From the NCBI RefSeq assembly GCF_019753045.1, contig NZ_JAIELN010000003.1:1-64000 (forward strand): a stretch of DNA of 64,000 nt, written 5' to 3'. The notes under the pieces were generated by a model. That model did not search any database and was not told the origin of the DNA. It saw only the letters and a list, made by a program, of their open reading frames with translations. This document shows, piece after piece, positions 25,039 through 34,081 of the stretch (position 1 is the stretch's first letter; every line of letters begins with the position of its first letter). This DNA comes from Hyphomicrobium sp. (GTDB lineage Bacteria > Pseudomonadota > Alphaproteobacteria > Rhizobiales > Hyphomicrobiaceae). Position numbers and translations under genes: made by a program.

Positions 25039-27483
25039 TCACGTCTTGATGCGTGACATCTCGGGATCGAAAAGCGAGTTGAGATGGAGCGCGCAATCGA
25101 CACGCTCGGTGGCGACTTCGAGCTGATACTTCCCTTCTTTCAGGTAGTCGTTGTCGAGCCCGTTGGGCTGACGGACATAGCCAAGGCCGATCGGCTTGCC
25201 GATCGTGTGTCCGAAGCCTCCGCCGGTGAGCCAACCTACCCGCTCGCCATTGCGGTAGATGGTTTCGCGTCCTAGCAAGACGACGTTCGGATCGTCGACT
25301 GTGAATGTGCACATGAATTTCTTGAGCTTCTGTCCGCGTTGAGCCTCGAGCGCGTCGCGGCCGAGGAAAGGAATGTTCCGCTTGAACTTCACCGCCCATC
25401 CAAGGCCTGCCTCGAGCGGCGAATGATCTGGTCCGATGTCCGAACCCCAAGCGCGATAGCCCTTCTCGAGGCGCATGCTTTCGATGGTTCGATAGCCGGC
25501 GTTCACGATGTTGAATTCTTTGCCGGCCTGCATGATCGCATCATAGACGGTCACCGCAAACTCGACGGGGATATGCAGTTCCCAACCGAGCTCACCTACG
25601 TATGTGACACGTAGGGCGATAAGGGGCGCGCCTGCGATGCAGATGTTGCGGACCTGGCCGAACGGGAACGCCTCGTTGGAAATGTTGTCGCGAGTCAGTT
25701 TCTCGAGGACACGCCGAGCGTTAGGGCCCATGACGCTAAGCACAGCGTGGGAGGACGTGACGTCCGTGAGTTGGACGTTGCTGCCTTCGGGAATATTGCG
25801 GCGGATCCAGTCGTAATCATGTGTCGCGAAGGCCGTTCCTGTGACGATGTAATAGGCATCATGGGAAAGCCGCGCGAGAGTAAGGTCGCATTCGACGCCG
25901 CCTTTGGCGTTGAGCATCTGCGTGTAGATGAGGCTGCCAACGGGTTTGGCCACGTCGTTGGCGCAAATCCATGAGAGCGCGGATTCAGCATCCGGCCCTG
26001 TCAGCATGAATTTTGAAAACGAGGTCTGATCGAAGACGCCGACTGATTCTCGGGTCGCAATATGCTCACGCTTGACGGCGTCAAACCAGTTCGGGCGGCC
26101 GAACGTGTGGTTGTCCTCCGGCTTTTCCGATCCTTGGGCGAACCAATTGGGTCGTTCCCAGCCCTGCTTTTCGCCGAAGCACGCGCCTTGGCTTTTGAGC
26201 CGATCGTAAAGGGGCGACCGGCGTAGCGGCCGACCACTTTTGTGCTCCTCATGTGGCCATGCGATTGTATAATGCTTCCCATATGCCTCGAGCGTTCTCT
26301 TGCGCACCCATTCCATGTCCCGATGGTTGCGACCGAAGCGCCGAATATCAACAGGCCACAAATCGTATGGCGGTTGCCCGGCAGCGACCCACTCGGCCAG
26401 AACCTTACCGGCGCCGCCGCCAGAAGCGATGCCGAACGCATTGAAGCCTGCTCCCACGAAGAAGTTCGCGACTTCTGGCGCTTCGCCCAGGATAAAATTG
26501 CCGTCCGGTGTGAAGGACTCCGGCCCATTGATCAGGCTCTTGATGCCTGCCTTCTGCAGTGCCGGGACGCGGCCGAGTGCGAGTTCCATCAATTGTTCGA
26601 AGTGATCGAAGTTCGATCCCAGGAGCTGGAACTCGAAATTTTTCGGGAAGCCATCGACGGCCCACGCAATCGGATTTGGTTCGTAACCGCCCATAACGAG
26701 GCCGCCAACCTCTTCCTTATAGTAGGTCAGGCGATCCGGGTCTCGCAGCGTGGGCAGATTGGCGGTGACGCCCTCGATCGGCTCGGTGACCATGTATTGA
26801 TGCTCTACCGAGACGAGGGGTACAGTCACGCCTACCATCCGACCTACTTCGGCAGCCCATTGACCCGCACAGTTCACGACGAATTCGCAAGCGATCCGGC
26901 CTTTGCTCGTCTCGACCGATTTCACGCGACCTTTCACAACTTCAATCGAGAGTACTTCAGTGTTTTCGAAGATTTGGGCGCCGTTGTTGCGAGCGCCCTT
27001 AGCAAGCGATTGTGTGATGTCAGAGGGGTTCGCCTGCCCGTCGGTGGGAAGGAATGCGGCGCCGACAACGTCCGAAACATCCATGAGCGGCCAAAGCTTC
27101 TGCGCCTCTGAGGGCGTTAGTAGATGCATCTCGAGGCCGAAGGAACGCGCAGTAGTCGCCTGGCGTTTCACCTCCGTCCATCGCTCTTGGTTGCAAGCGA
27201 GGCGCAATCCACCATTCATCTTCCAGCCAGTTGCGAGGCCGGTTTCCTGCTCGAGCGTTCGATAAAGTTTGACGGACTCGCCGAGGAGCTGGGTGATGTT
27301 AGCGCTCGAACGAAGCTGACCGACGAGTCCTGCCGCGTGCCAGGTGCTACCGGAGGTCAGCTTATTTCTCTCGATCAGGACTACGTCTTTCCAGCCAAGC
27401 TTGGCCAGGTGGTATGCGGTCGACGTGCCGATGATGCCGCCGCCGATGATGACGACGCGCGCCTGTGTTGGAAAGGTTGTCAT
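25039..27483 (-). CDS. Dimethylglycine/sarcosine dehydrogenase-type flavoprotein with folate-binding domain (copy 2)
   Basis: 814 aa from the ATG at 27483; a start eight codons upstream is also open. Domain order matches copy 1: FAD motif VVIIGGGIIGTSTAYHL, covalent-flavin histidine in GSTWHAAGLVGQL (His49), DAO domain to about 400, then FAO/GcvT domains with DQTSFSKFMLTG, GELGWELHIP and RLEKGYRAWG. The two copies are clearly paralogous but diverged, so they may take successive N-methyl steps. It leads a unit with etfB and etfA, its presumed electron acceptor. The promoter region upstream is shared with the divergent eutB unit. Confidence 0.87.
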   Translation of the reverse strand: MTTFPTQARVVIIGGGIIGTSTAYHLAKLGWKDVVLIERNKLTSGSTWHAAGLVGQLRSSANITQLLGESVKLYRTLEQETGLATGWKMNGGLRLACNQERWTEVKRQATTARSFGLEMHLLTPSEAQKLWPLMDVSDVVGAAFLPTDGQANPSDITQSLAKGARNNGAQIFENTEVLSIEVVKGRVKSVETSKGRIACEFVVNCAGQWAAEVGRMVGVTVPLVSVEHQYMVTEPIEGVTANLPTLRDPDRLTYYKEEVGGLVMGGYEPNPIAWAVDGFPKNFEFQLLGSNFDHFEQLMELALGRVPALQKAGIKSLINGPESFTPDGNFILGEAPEVANFFVGAGFNAFGIASGGGAGKVLAEWVAAGQPPYDLWPVDIRRFGRNHRDMEWVRKRTLEAYGKHYTIAWPHEEHKSGRPLRRSPLYDRLKSQGACFGEKQGWERPNWFAQGSEKPEDNHTFGRPNWFDAVKREHIATRESVGVFDQTSFSKFMLTGPDAESALSWICANDVAKPVGSLIYTQMLNAKGGVECDLTLARLSHDAYYIVTGTAFATHDYDWIRRNIPEGSNVQLTDVTSSHAVLSVMGPNARRVLEKLTRDNISNEAFPFGQVRNICIAGAPLIALRVTYVGELGWELHIPVEFAVTVYDAIMQAGKEFNIVNAGYRTIESMRLEKGYRAWGSDIGPDHSPLEAGLGWAVKFKRNIPFLGRDALEAQRGQKLKKFMCTFTVDDPNVVLLGRETIYRNGERVGWLTGGGFGHTIGKPIGLGYVRQPNGLDNDYLKEGKYQLEVATERVDCALHLNSLFDPEMSRIKT

Positions 27484-27586
27484 GAGTGCCACCCTGGTCT
27501 GCCGCAACGCTTAGGAATTAAAGCCGCGAGAGGCGCGCTAGAAACCTTTGCGCCCGAATTCGCCGACGCCTAGCCTACAATACAAC

Positions 27587-27612
27587 ATGATGCAACGATT
27601 TTTGTGCATCAT
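27587..27612. promoter_or_regulatory. Inverted repeat ATGATGCA-N10-TGCATCAT
   Basis: Perfect 8-bp arms lie about 104 bp upstream of the start of the minus-strand dehydrogenase gene. The inner TGTGCAT word also occurs twice in the proX/regulator promoter region. It is a candidate binding site for a regulator of the amine genes. Confidence 0.45.
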
Positions 27613-27770
27613 TTGTGAGTTTATGTGGTTTTGTGTGCTTAAACGCCCTGGACGGCAGGCGGGGCACGGCCAGAGCGGCATTCGTTCGCAGTTTAGCCTC
27701 CTCCGGAAGCATGTAACTTCAGGGCATTTCGATCAAGTCGAGTTATTTCCGCTTAAGCTTCATCTCATAT

Positions 27771-27785
27771 CCACATAAAATGTGG
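27771..27785. promoter_or_regulatory. Palindrome CCACAT-AAA-ATGTGG upstream of eutB
   Basis: Perfect 6-bp arms around a 3-bp centre, 89 bp before the eutB start. It uses the same half-site as 22,283-22,305 with a different spacing. A joint operator for the DeoR-family regulator is plausible. Confidence 0.5.
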
Positions 27786-27874
27786 CATTTCGTGTTTTTT
27801 GTTTGACTAGTGTGGGATTTGAGTGTTGTGTCCGCGTCCTATCGCGGTTGTGCTTCCCCTAGAGGCAAAGAGCA

Positions 27875-29272
27875 ATGAGCTTCCAATCCGCTCTCGGTGG
27901 TGAGCGCTACGTCTTTCGCGACTTAAAGCATTTGCTGGCGGCGGCCTCGCCCCGCCGTTCTGGCGACGATCTGGCCGGAATCAGCGCAGGGAGCGACGCC
28001 GAGCGGGTAGCGGCGCGACATGCCCTGGCCGACGTCCCATTGTCACTGTTTTTGGTCGAAGTCCTCGTTCCCTACGAAGAAGACGAAGTCACCCGGCTTA
28101 TAGTCGACAGCCACGATCGGGACGCCTTTCTGCAGATCTCGCATTTCACGGTGGGAGAATTGCGAGACTGGCTGCTTGGATACGAGGCGACAACGGAGCG
28201 GCTCGCGACGGTGGCGCCGGCGCTCACACCTGAGATGGTGGCGGCCGTATCCAAGTTGATGCGGAACCAGGATCTGATCGCAGTCGCGCGCAAATGTCGG
28301 GTCATCACAAAATTCCGAACCACGCTTGGTCTTCCCGGCCGCGTGGGTTCGCGCCTACAGCCAAATCATCCGACAGATGACCCGAAAGGAATCGTGGCCT
28401 CGCTTCTCGATGGTCTATTGTACGGAACGGGCGACGCCGTGATCGGGATCAATCCTGCAACTGACAATGTTCCAAACGCCATCTCTCTTTTGAGGATGCT
28501 CGATGGCATCCGCCAGACCTATGACATTCCGGTGCAAACCTGCGTGCTGACGCACGTCACCAATGCGATCGAAATCATCAATCGCGGCGCGCCGGTGGAC
28601 CTGGTTTTCCAGTCGATCGCTGGATCAGAGTTGGCCAATCGCGGTTTTGGCGTTGATCTGTCGGTGCTCAGAGAAGCTCATCACGCTGCGCGTGAGCTCA
28701 AGCGCGGCACGGTCGGTCATAACGTCATGTACTTCGAGACAGGACAAGGGGCAGCGCTCTCCTCCAACGGGCATCACGGCGTCGATCAGCAAACCATGGA
28801 GGCGCGAGCGTACGCTGTAGCGCGGGCCTTCGATCCTATGATCATCAACACAGTAGTAGGTTTCATCGGCCCTGAATATCTCTACGACGGGAAGGAAATT
28901 ATCCGCGCGGGTCTCGAAGACCATTTCTGCGCGAAGCTTCTCGGCCTGCCGATGGGATGTGACGTCTGCTACACTAATCACGCGGAAGCCGATCAGGACG
29001 ACATGGATAATCTCATGACGTTGCTGGTAACCGCCGGCTGCACCTTCATCATTGCTGTGCCGGGCGCGGACGACGTGATGCTGAATTATCAATCTCTTTC
29101 ATACCACGACGTCCTTTATCTTCGTTCGACGCTGAACCTCAAACCAGCGCCCGAGTTCGAAGCCTGGCTCGAGCGAATGGATATGCTCGAGCCGGACGGG
29201 CGCATGCGGATGATCGAGCCTCGAGACCCTAGGATCTCCCGACTGGTCGAGGGAGCCACGCTGATCGCGTGA
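27875..29272 (+). CDS. eutB: Ethanolamine ammonia-lyase large subunit
   Basis: 465 aa, close to the usual EutB length. Conserved stretches include GERYVFRDLKHLLAAASPRR near the start, DDPKGIVASLLDGLLYGTGDAVIGINP, TCVLTHVTNAIEI, VDLVFQSIAGSE and GCDVCYTNHAEADQDDMDNL. The enzyme uses adenosylcobalamin to convert ethanolamine to acetaldehyde and ammonia. No microcompartment, reactivase (EutA) or aldehyde dehydrogenase gene is visible nearby, so this is a stand-alone cytosolic system. It starts a plus-strand unit with EutC and ETF-ubiquinone oxidoreductase. Confidence 0.95.
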   Translation: MSFQSALGGERYVFRDLKHLLAAASPRRSGDDLAGISAGSDAERVAARHALADVPLSLFLVEVLVPYEEDEVTRLIVDSHDRDAFLQISHFTVGELRDWLLGYEATTERLATVAPALTPEMVAAVSKLMRNQDLIAVARKCRVITKFRTTLGLPGRVGSRLQPNHPTDDPKGIVASLLDGLLYGTGDAVIGINPATDNVPNAISLLRMLDGIRQTYDIPVQTCVLTHVTNAIEIINRGAPVDLVFQSIAGSELANRGFGVDLSVLREAHHAARELKRGTVGHNVMYFETGQGAALSSNGHHGVDQQTMEARAYAVARAFDPMIINTVVGFIGPEYLYDGKEIIRAGLEDHFCAKLLGLPMGCDVCYTNHAEADQDDMDNLMTLLVTAGCTFIIAVPGADDVMLNYQSLSYHDVLYLRSTLNLKPAPEFEAWLERMDMLEPDGRMRMIEPRDPRISRLVEGATLIA

Positions 29273-29280
29273 CCTTGGGG

Positions 29281-30114
29281 ATGGAGTCGATGGCAGATAT
29301 ATCTCGCAAAGATGCTTGGACCCTTCTGAAGTCAGCCACCAGCGCGCGGATCGGCTTGGGCCGAAGTGGCGACGCGATGCCACTGGATGCTGTGCTCGAT
29401 TTCCAGCACGCGCATGCCCGCGCGCGCGATGCGGTCCACGCGAAAGTCGATTTCGATGCAATCTCGGCGGCATTAGAAACGCCAACCCTGCATACGCTGC
29501 ATATTTCAAGCGCGACACAGGACCGGGCTACCTATCTTCGACGCCCTGATCTTGGCCGCATCCTTCACGCTGACTCCGAAGCCGCGCTCAAGGATGCGGT
29601 ACATGCGGCTGACATCATTCTGGTCGTAGCCGATGGCCTGTCGGCCGCCGCCGTGCAAGCACACTCCGTTCCACTCTTAAAGGCGCTGGTCCCGCGCTTG
29701 ACTGATTTTGTGATCGGCCCTGTTCTCTTGGCAACGCGCGGACGCGTCGCGCTGGGCGATCACATCGGAGAAATTCTCCAGCCGAAATTGATAGCGATGC
29801 TCATTGGCGAACGACCCGGCCTTTCCGTTGCGGAAAGCCTCGGCGTTTACCTCACATATGCGCCGCGCCTCGGCCGACAGGACAGTGAACGCAACTGCAT
29901 CTCGAACATCCATGGCAAGGGTGGGCTCGGTTACGAGGATGCCGCTGGAAAAATCGCATGGCTCACGCGGGAGGCGTTGCGCCGCTCGCTAACCGGGATT
30001 CATCTGAAGGAAGATGCCTCCGCACAATTGAGCGCCGCGCCTGGCAACGATTCTGCACTTCTTTCCTCTGAGACACCCGAAATTGATGAACACGATGAGC
30101 GTCTAAAACAATGA
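29281..30114 (+). CDS. eutC: Ethanolamine ammonia-lyase small subunit
   Basis: About 277 aa, the partner of EutB that completes the cobalamin site. Family features are LKSATSARIGLGRSGDAM at the start, FQHAHARARDAVHAKV, LIGERPGLSVAESLGVYLTY and NCISNIHGKGGLGYEDAAGKIAWL. The start is uncertain: a GTG at 29269 overlaps the eutB stop, and ATGs at 29281 and 29290 are also in frame. Its stop overlaps the next gene's ATG (ATGA), showing translational coupling to the ETF oxidoreductase. That link suggests ethanolamine cleavage and flavin-dependent demethylation belong to one pathway. Confidence 0.93.
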   Translation: MESMADISRKDAWTLLKSATSARIGLGRSGDAMPLDAVLDFQHAHARARDAVHAKVDFDAISAALETPTLHTLHISSATQDRATYLRRPDLGRILHADSEAALKDAVHAADIILVVADGLSAAAVQAHSVPLLKALVPRLTDFVIGPVLLATRGRVALGDHIGEILQPKLIAMLIGERPGLSVAESLGVYLTYAPRLGRQDSERNCISNIHGKGGLGYEDAAGKIAWLTREALRRSLTGIHLKEDASAQLSAAPGNDSALLSSETPEIDEHDERLKQ

Positions 30115-31781
30115 GCACCCTGCCGCCACGCGAAGCCATGGAGTTCGACGTTGTGATCGTCGGCGCGGGACCCGCTGGGTTGTCGGCCGCCATTCGCCTC
30201 AAGCAGCTGGCTGCCGCTGCAGAAAAAGAAGTTTCGGTGGTGGTCCTGGAAAAGGGATCCGAGATCGGAGCCCACATCCTATCCGGCGCTGTCATCGATC
30301 CGAACGGATTGGCGACGCTTTTCCCGAATTGGAAGGAGCTTGGCGCGCCGCTCGAGACAACCGTCACCGAGGACCGCTTCCTGTTCCTGACAAACAAGAA
30401 AGCTCTTCGACTGCCGAACTTTCTCATGCCGCCGCTCATGAGTAATCACGGCAACTACGTCGCGAGCCTTGGGAATGTCTGTCGATGGCTCGGGGAAAAG
30501 GCGAGCGAGCTCGGAGTTGAGATCTACCCCGGCTTCTCGGCTTCTGAAGTGCTCTACGATGAGAAGGGCGCTGTGATCGGTGTTGCCACTGGTGACATGG
30601 GCGTGAACAAGCACGGCGAACCAAAGGATGCTTTCACACGCGGTATGGAATTGCGTGGCAAATACACTTTGATTGCCGAGGGGGCGCGCGGATCGCTCTC
30701 GAAACAACTCATTGCCAAGTTCAAGCTTGACGAGGATCGGCAACCTCAAAAGTTCGGGATTGGTCTCAAGGAGCTCTGGGAGGTTCCCCCAGAGAAGCAC
30801 CACCCGGGGCTGGTTCAACACAGCTTCGGGTGGCCGCTCGACGCGCGTACTGGCGGCGGATCATTCCTCTACCACTACGGCGAAAACCTGGTGTCGGTCG
30901 GGTTCGTTATCCACCTGAGCTACACGAATCCCTATCTGTCTCCCTATGACGAGTTCCAGAGATTCAAGACGCATCGGGCAATTGCGCCGACGTTCAAAGG
31001 GGGGCGGCGCATCGCATATGGCGCCAGGGCGCTAACCGAGGGTGGATGGCAGTCGATCCCCAAATTGACATTTCCGGGAGGAGCGCTTTTAGGCTGCGCA
31101 GCCGGTTTTATGAATGTTCCTCGGATCAAGGGAAGCCATAACGCGGTAATCTCCGGCGTGCACGCGGCTGACAGCGTCTTCGCGGCGCTAGCCGAGGAAG
31201 GCCCCACTCCGAGCCTCGAAACATACGAGAAGGCTGTCCTCAGTGGCCCCATCGCCGAAGATCTGAAGCCCGTCCAGAACGTAAAGCCACTTTGGTCGCG
31301 GCTGGGGACGATTCCCGGGATCGCCGTGGCTGGTCTCGACATGTGGTGCCGCACGTTGCTGTTTGGCTGGTCGCCGCTCGGCACGCTTCGACACGGAAAG
31401 CCCGATTACGCAGCGTTGGTGCATGCCTCGGCGGCGCGACCGATACCGTATCCCAAGCCGGATGGCGTTTTGACCTTCGACAAGCTCACCAACGTCGCAT
31501 TTTCGGGAACGGCGCACGATGAAGACCAGCCGGTCCACTTGAAATTGATGGATCCTGCGATTCCGATCGCGGTGAACCTTCCGAAGTTCGCTGAGCCGGC
31601 GCAGCGCTACTGCCCCGCCGGAGTTTACGAAGTCGTGCGCGATCAATCTGGTGCGACGCACTTCCAGATCAACGCACAAAACTGCGTCCACTGTAAAACC
31701 TGCGACATCAAGGATCCAAGCCAGAACATCACTTGGACATGCCCCGAAGGTGGCGGCGGTCCAAACTATCCCGGTATGTGA
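30111..31781 (+). CDS. etfD: Electron transfer flavoprotein-ubiquinone oxidoreductase
   Basis: 556 aa. The FAD motif DVVIVGAGPAGLSAAIRL lies near the start, the family signature ILSGAVIDPNGL follows, and the C-terminal 4Fe-4S cluster site is NCVHCKTCDIKDPSQNITW with CPEGGGGP. It takes electrons from reduced ETF and passes them to ubiquinone at the inner membrane. Having its own copy in the island, beside etfAB and two DMGDH-type enzymes, makes the electron route self-contained. It overlaps eutC by four bases. Confidence 0.95.
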   Translation: MSTLPPREAMEFDVVIVGAGPAGLSAAIRLKQLAAAAEKEVSVVVLEKGSEIGAHILSGAVIDPNGLATLFPNWKELGAPLETTVTEDRFLFLTNKKALRLPNFLMPPLMSNHGNYVASLGNVCRWLGEKASELGVEIYPGFSASEVLYDEKGAVIGVATGDMGVNKHGEPKDAFTRGMELRGKYTLIAEGARGSLSKQLIAKFKLDEDRQPQKFGIGLKELWEVPPEKHHPGLVQHSFGWPLDARTGGGSFLYHYGENLVSVGFVIHLSYTNPYLSPYDEFQRFKTHRAIAPTFKGGRRIAYGARALTEGGWQSIPKLTFPGGALLGCAAGFMNVPRIKGSHNAVISGVHAADSVFAALAEEGPTPSLETYEKAVLSGPIAEDLKPVQNVKPLWSRLGTIPGIAVAGLDMWCRTLLFGWSPLGTLRHGKPDYAALVHASAARPIPYPKPDGVLTFDKLTNVAFSGTAHDEDQPVHLKLMDPAIPIAVNLPKFAEPAQRYCPAGVYEVVRDQSGATHFQINAQNCVHCKTCDIKDPSQNITWTCPEGGGGPNYPGM

Positions 31782-31801
31782 ATTGACGTCGCGAGAACGA
31801 A

Positions 31802-32608
31802 ATGAACTCAACCCTTTTCGATAGATCTGCATCCATGAGCAACGACATTCTCGCCTTGCATGATTTCGCAAACGTCCTAGCCGATAAGGCGCGACGGCTC
31901 GCGCGCAAGCACTTCAGAAAAACCACCGCATACGAACGCAAGGCTGACGAGAGTCCCGTTACGATCGCTGACAAGGCAATCGAGGCCGAGCTTCGTGCGT
32001 TGATCATGAGGAGGTATCCGCAGCATGGAATACTTGGGGAGGAAATGGGCGGAAACACTGATGGCAATTTGCTGTGGGTGCTCGATCCGATCGACGGCAC
32101 CAAGAGCTTTCTCACAGGGATGCCGTTGTTCGGTACGTTGATCGCCTTCCTTCAGGATGGCGAGGCAAAGATCGGCGTGATTGAAATCCCACCATTGGGA
32201 GAACGCTGGTCGGCATTCCCTGGAGCCGCTCGACACAATCAAAAGCCCTGCCACACAAGCGGATGCACCTCGCTCAAGGATGCCCGTGTGTATACGTCTT
32301 CCCCGGACTTCTTTCATGATCCGAATGATTGGGACCGTTACGATCGGGTGAGCCGCGCCGCCGCCATTCGTCGGTTCGGCGGCGATTGTTACCAATACGG
32401 ACTGCTCGCTTCAGGTTACTGCGACTTGGTCATCGAAGCCTCGTTGATGCCGTATGACTTTCTTGCATTGGTGCCAATCGTTGAGACAGCGGGTGGCAAA
32501 ATGACCGATTGGGAAGGCCGACCGCTTACGGTCAATTCTGGCCAACGAGTCATCGCGGCCGCGACGCCCCAGCTGCACGACGAAGCGCTGCGGATGCTCA
32601 ACAGCTAA
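31802..32608 (+). CDS. Inositol monophosphatase-family phosphatase
   Basis: 268 aa. Lithium-sensitive metal-dependent phosphatase motifs are intact: GEEMGG, WVLDPIDGTKSF and, near the end, FLALVPIVETAGGKMTDWEG. The region is closest to the HisN (histidinol phosphatase) and IMPase group. The start may be 31802 (GAGAACGA upstream) or an ATG 11 codons later. It follows the ETF oxidoreductase by 20 bp and precedes a HAD phosphatase, so it is probably in the amine unit; a phosphorylated amino alcohol is one possible substrate, but the family is promiscuous. Confidence 0.8.
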   Translation: MNSTLFDRSASMSNDILALHDFANVLADKARRLARKHFRKTTAYERKADESPVTIADKAIEAELRALIMRRYPQHGILGEEMGGNTDGNLLWVLDPIDGTKSFLTGMPLFGTLIAFLQDGEAKIGVIEIPPLGERWSAFPGAARHNQKPCHTSGCTSLKDARVYTSSPDFFHDPNDWDRYDRVSRAAAIRRFGGDCYQYGLLASGYCDLVIEASLMPYDFLALVPIVETAGGKMTDWEGRPLTVNSGQRVIAAATPQLHDEALRMLNS

Positions 32609-32632
32609 TTTCAACAACAACGCAGAGACCGG

Positions 32633-33361
32633 ATGCCGATGCCCGAGATCAAAGGATTGCTCTTCGACAAGGATGGGACGATCCTTGATTTTTATAAAAC
32701 CTGGGTGCCGATCAACCGTGCGATGGCGCTCGATGCTGCCGACGGTGACGAGGGACTCGCGCGCACTCTGTTGAGGGCCGGCGGCCATGATCCCGATACG
32801 GACCTGATCGAGCCTCTGGCGATTTTGGGCGCTTCGAGCGTCGAAGCGATCGCCGAATGTTTCGCAGCTCAACTGAAGAACACCACGCCTTCGGAGATGG
32901 TGCCTCTTATCGCCAAGCACTTTCGCGAGGGCGGCGGCAAATACGCGGTCATCATTGAAGGCGCCATCGAAAAACTTCAGTCCCTGCGTGAGCGAGGCTA
33001 TCATATTGGTCTTGCCACGAACGATACCGAGGACGGTCTTCGCGCCTCGCTGGGGCGTTTCGATGGTCTAATTGATTTGTTTGATTTCCTGGTCGGCTGC
33101 GATAGCGGCCACGGCTCGAAGCCCCTGCCGGGCATGGGCATCGCATTTGCAGAGGCGATTGGCTATCCGCCGAGCGCCTGCGCAATGATTGGAGACACGG
33201 CGCATGACTTGGAAATGGGGCGCCTCGCAGGTTTCGGTCTAAGAGTTGGAGTTCTGACCGGTTCCAATCGACGCGAAGACTTGGCGCCTCATGCCGATCA
33301 TGTTCTCGAAAGCATCCTTGAGCTCGATTCCATATTGGAGCATCCCGTCGCGCACGCGTGA
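32633..33361 (+). CDS. HAD-family phosphatase, phosphoglycolate phosphatase-like
   Basis: 242 aa. HAD motif I is LLFDKDGTILDF, motif II lies in GLATNDTEDGLR, a lysine in GSKPLPGMG and motif IV GDTAHDLEMGRLAG. The cap between motifs I and II is the small helical type seen in Gph-like enzymes. It ends the plus-strand unit that starts at eutB. Substrate is unknown; dephosphorylation of 2-phosphoglycolate or a phosphorylated amine intermediate are both possible. Confidence 0.8.
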   Translation: MPMPEIKGLLFDKDGTILDFYKTWVPINRAMALDAADGDEGLARTLLRAGGHDPDTDLIEPLAILGASSVEAIAECFAAQLKNTTPSEMVPLIAKHFREGGGKYAVIIEGAIEKLQSLRERGYHIGLATNDTEDGLRASLGRFDGLIDLFDFLVGCDSGHGSKPLPGMGIAFAEAIGYPPSACAMIGDTAHDLEMGRLAGFGLRVGVLTGSNRREDLAPHADHVLESILELDSILEHPVAHA

Positions 33362-33364
33362 ATT

Positions 33365-33790
33365 TTACCGGTCGGCAGAAGTGAGTGTTTCGATCTGCTT
33401 GAAAAGCTCACGGTAGGCTTCGACCGCGAGATCCGGCAAAGCGATCGCCTCCGGAATCGTGAACCAAGCAATGCGCGTATGTTCCGGACTTGCGTTGACC
33501 GCATCGCCGCGCCAGCTCTTTACGAGATACATCTCGTATCGCAAGAGACCTCCGGCCGTTGGGACATCGTCTGTCACCGCGCGTAAATAAGACGTGGACA
33601 AGGGCACAATTCCAATTTCTTCCGCAAGCTCGCGGGCGAGGGCTTCCTCGAGCGATTCTTGCGCTTCGACCTTGCCGCCAAGCACGTCCCATCGGGAAGG
33701 ATAGATACGGCGATGGGGAGCCCGAAAACCGAGCAGGACGCGATTGTTGAGAAAAGGAATGCCGCATGCGTAGACGTTCGAATCGGTCAT
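33365..33790 (-). CDS. NUDIX hydrolase
   Basis: 141 aa. The NUDIX box is recognisable in GGKVEAQESLEEALARELAEEIG, including the REL..EE metal-binding core. It hydrolyses nucleoside diphosphate-linked compounds; the specific substrate cannot be told. It converges on the HAD phosphatase with a 3-bp gap and is not part of that unit. The short size and MutT-like box suggest a housekeeping or sanitation role. Confidence 0.85.
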   Translation of the reverse strand: MTDSNVYACGIPFLNNRVLLGFRAPHRRIYPSRWDVLGGKVEAQESLEEALARELAEEIGIVPLSTSYLRAVTDDVPTAGGLLRYEMYLVKSWRGDAVNASPEHTRIAWFTIPEAIALPDLAVEAYRELFKQIETLTSADR

Positions 33791-34081
33791 GCGGGGCTCT
33801 GCATTGCGAAGCTTCCTGAAGTGTAGTTACCCATCTGTCTGTCGCAATCCTCCCACTCGAAATGGCGCGCCTGGCGAGTAAGTCCGGTTTCGATCAAAAG
33901 CCAAAGTTCACTGACCGCCGCTTCGTGACTACTACGGGCCAGAAGCCGAAGTCCGACACTGATGAGTTATAATACATTACCAAGTGATCGACTAAGGCGC
34001 GCAGCATCGTCCCTAAGACGGCGACGATGCCTAGGATCGCGAGTCCAAGGGAAGCTGCCCTCGACTGTTTTACGTTCTCTC

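Larger units (their letters stand above)
27484..27874. promoter_or_regulatory. Divergent promoter region between dehydrogenase copy 2 and eutB
   Basis: 391 bp without a credible gene. It holds the inverted repeat ATGATGCA-N10-TGCATCAT (27,587-27,612), the half-site ATGTGG at 27,623-27,628, the palindrome CCACAT-AAA-ATGTGG (27,771-27,785) and a TGTGGG at 27,811-27,816. Its word content resembles the proX/regulator region. Confidence 0.55.
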
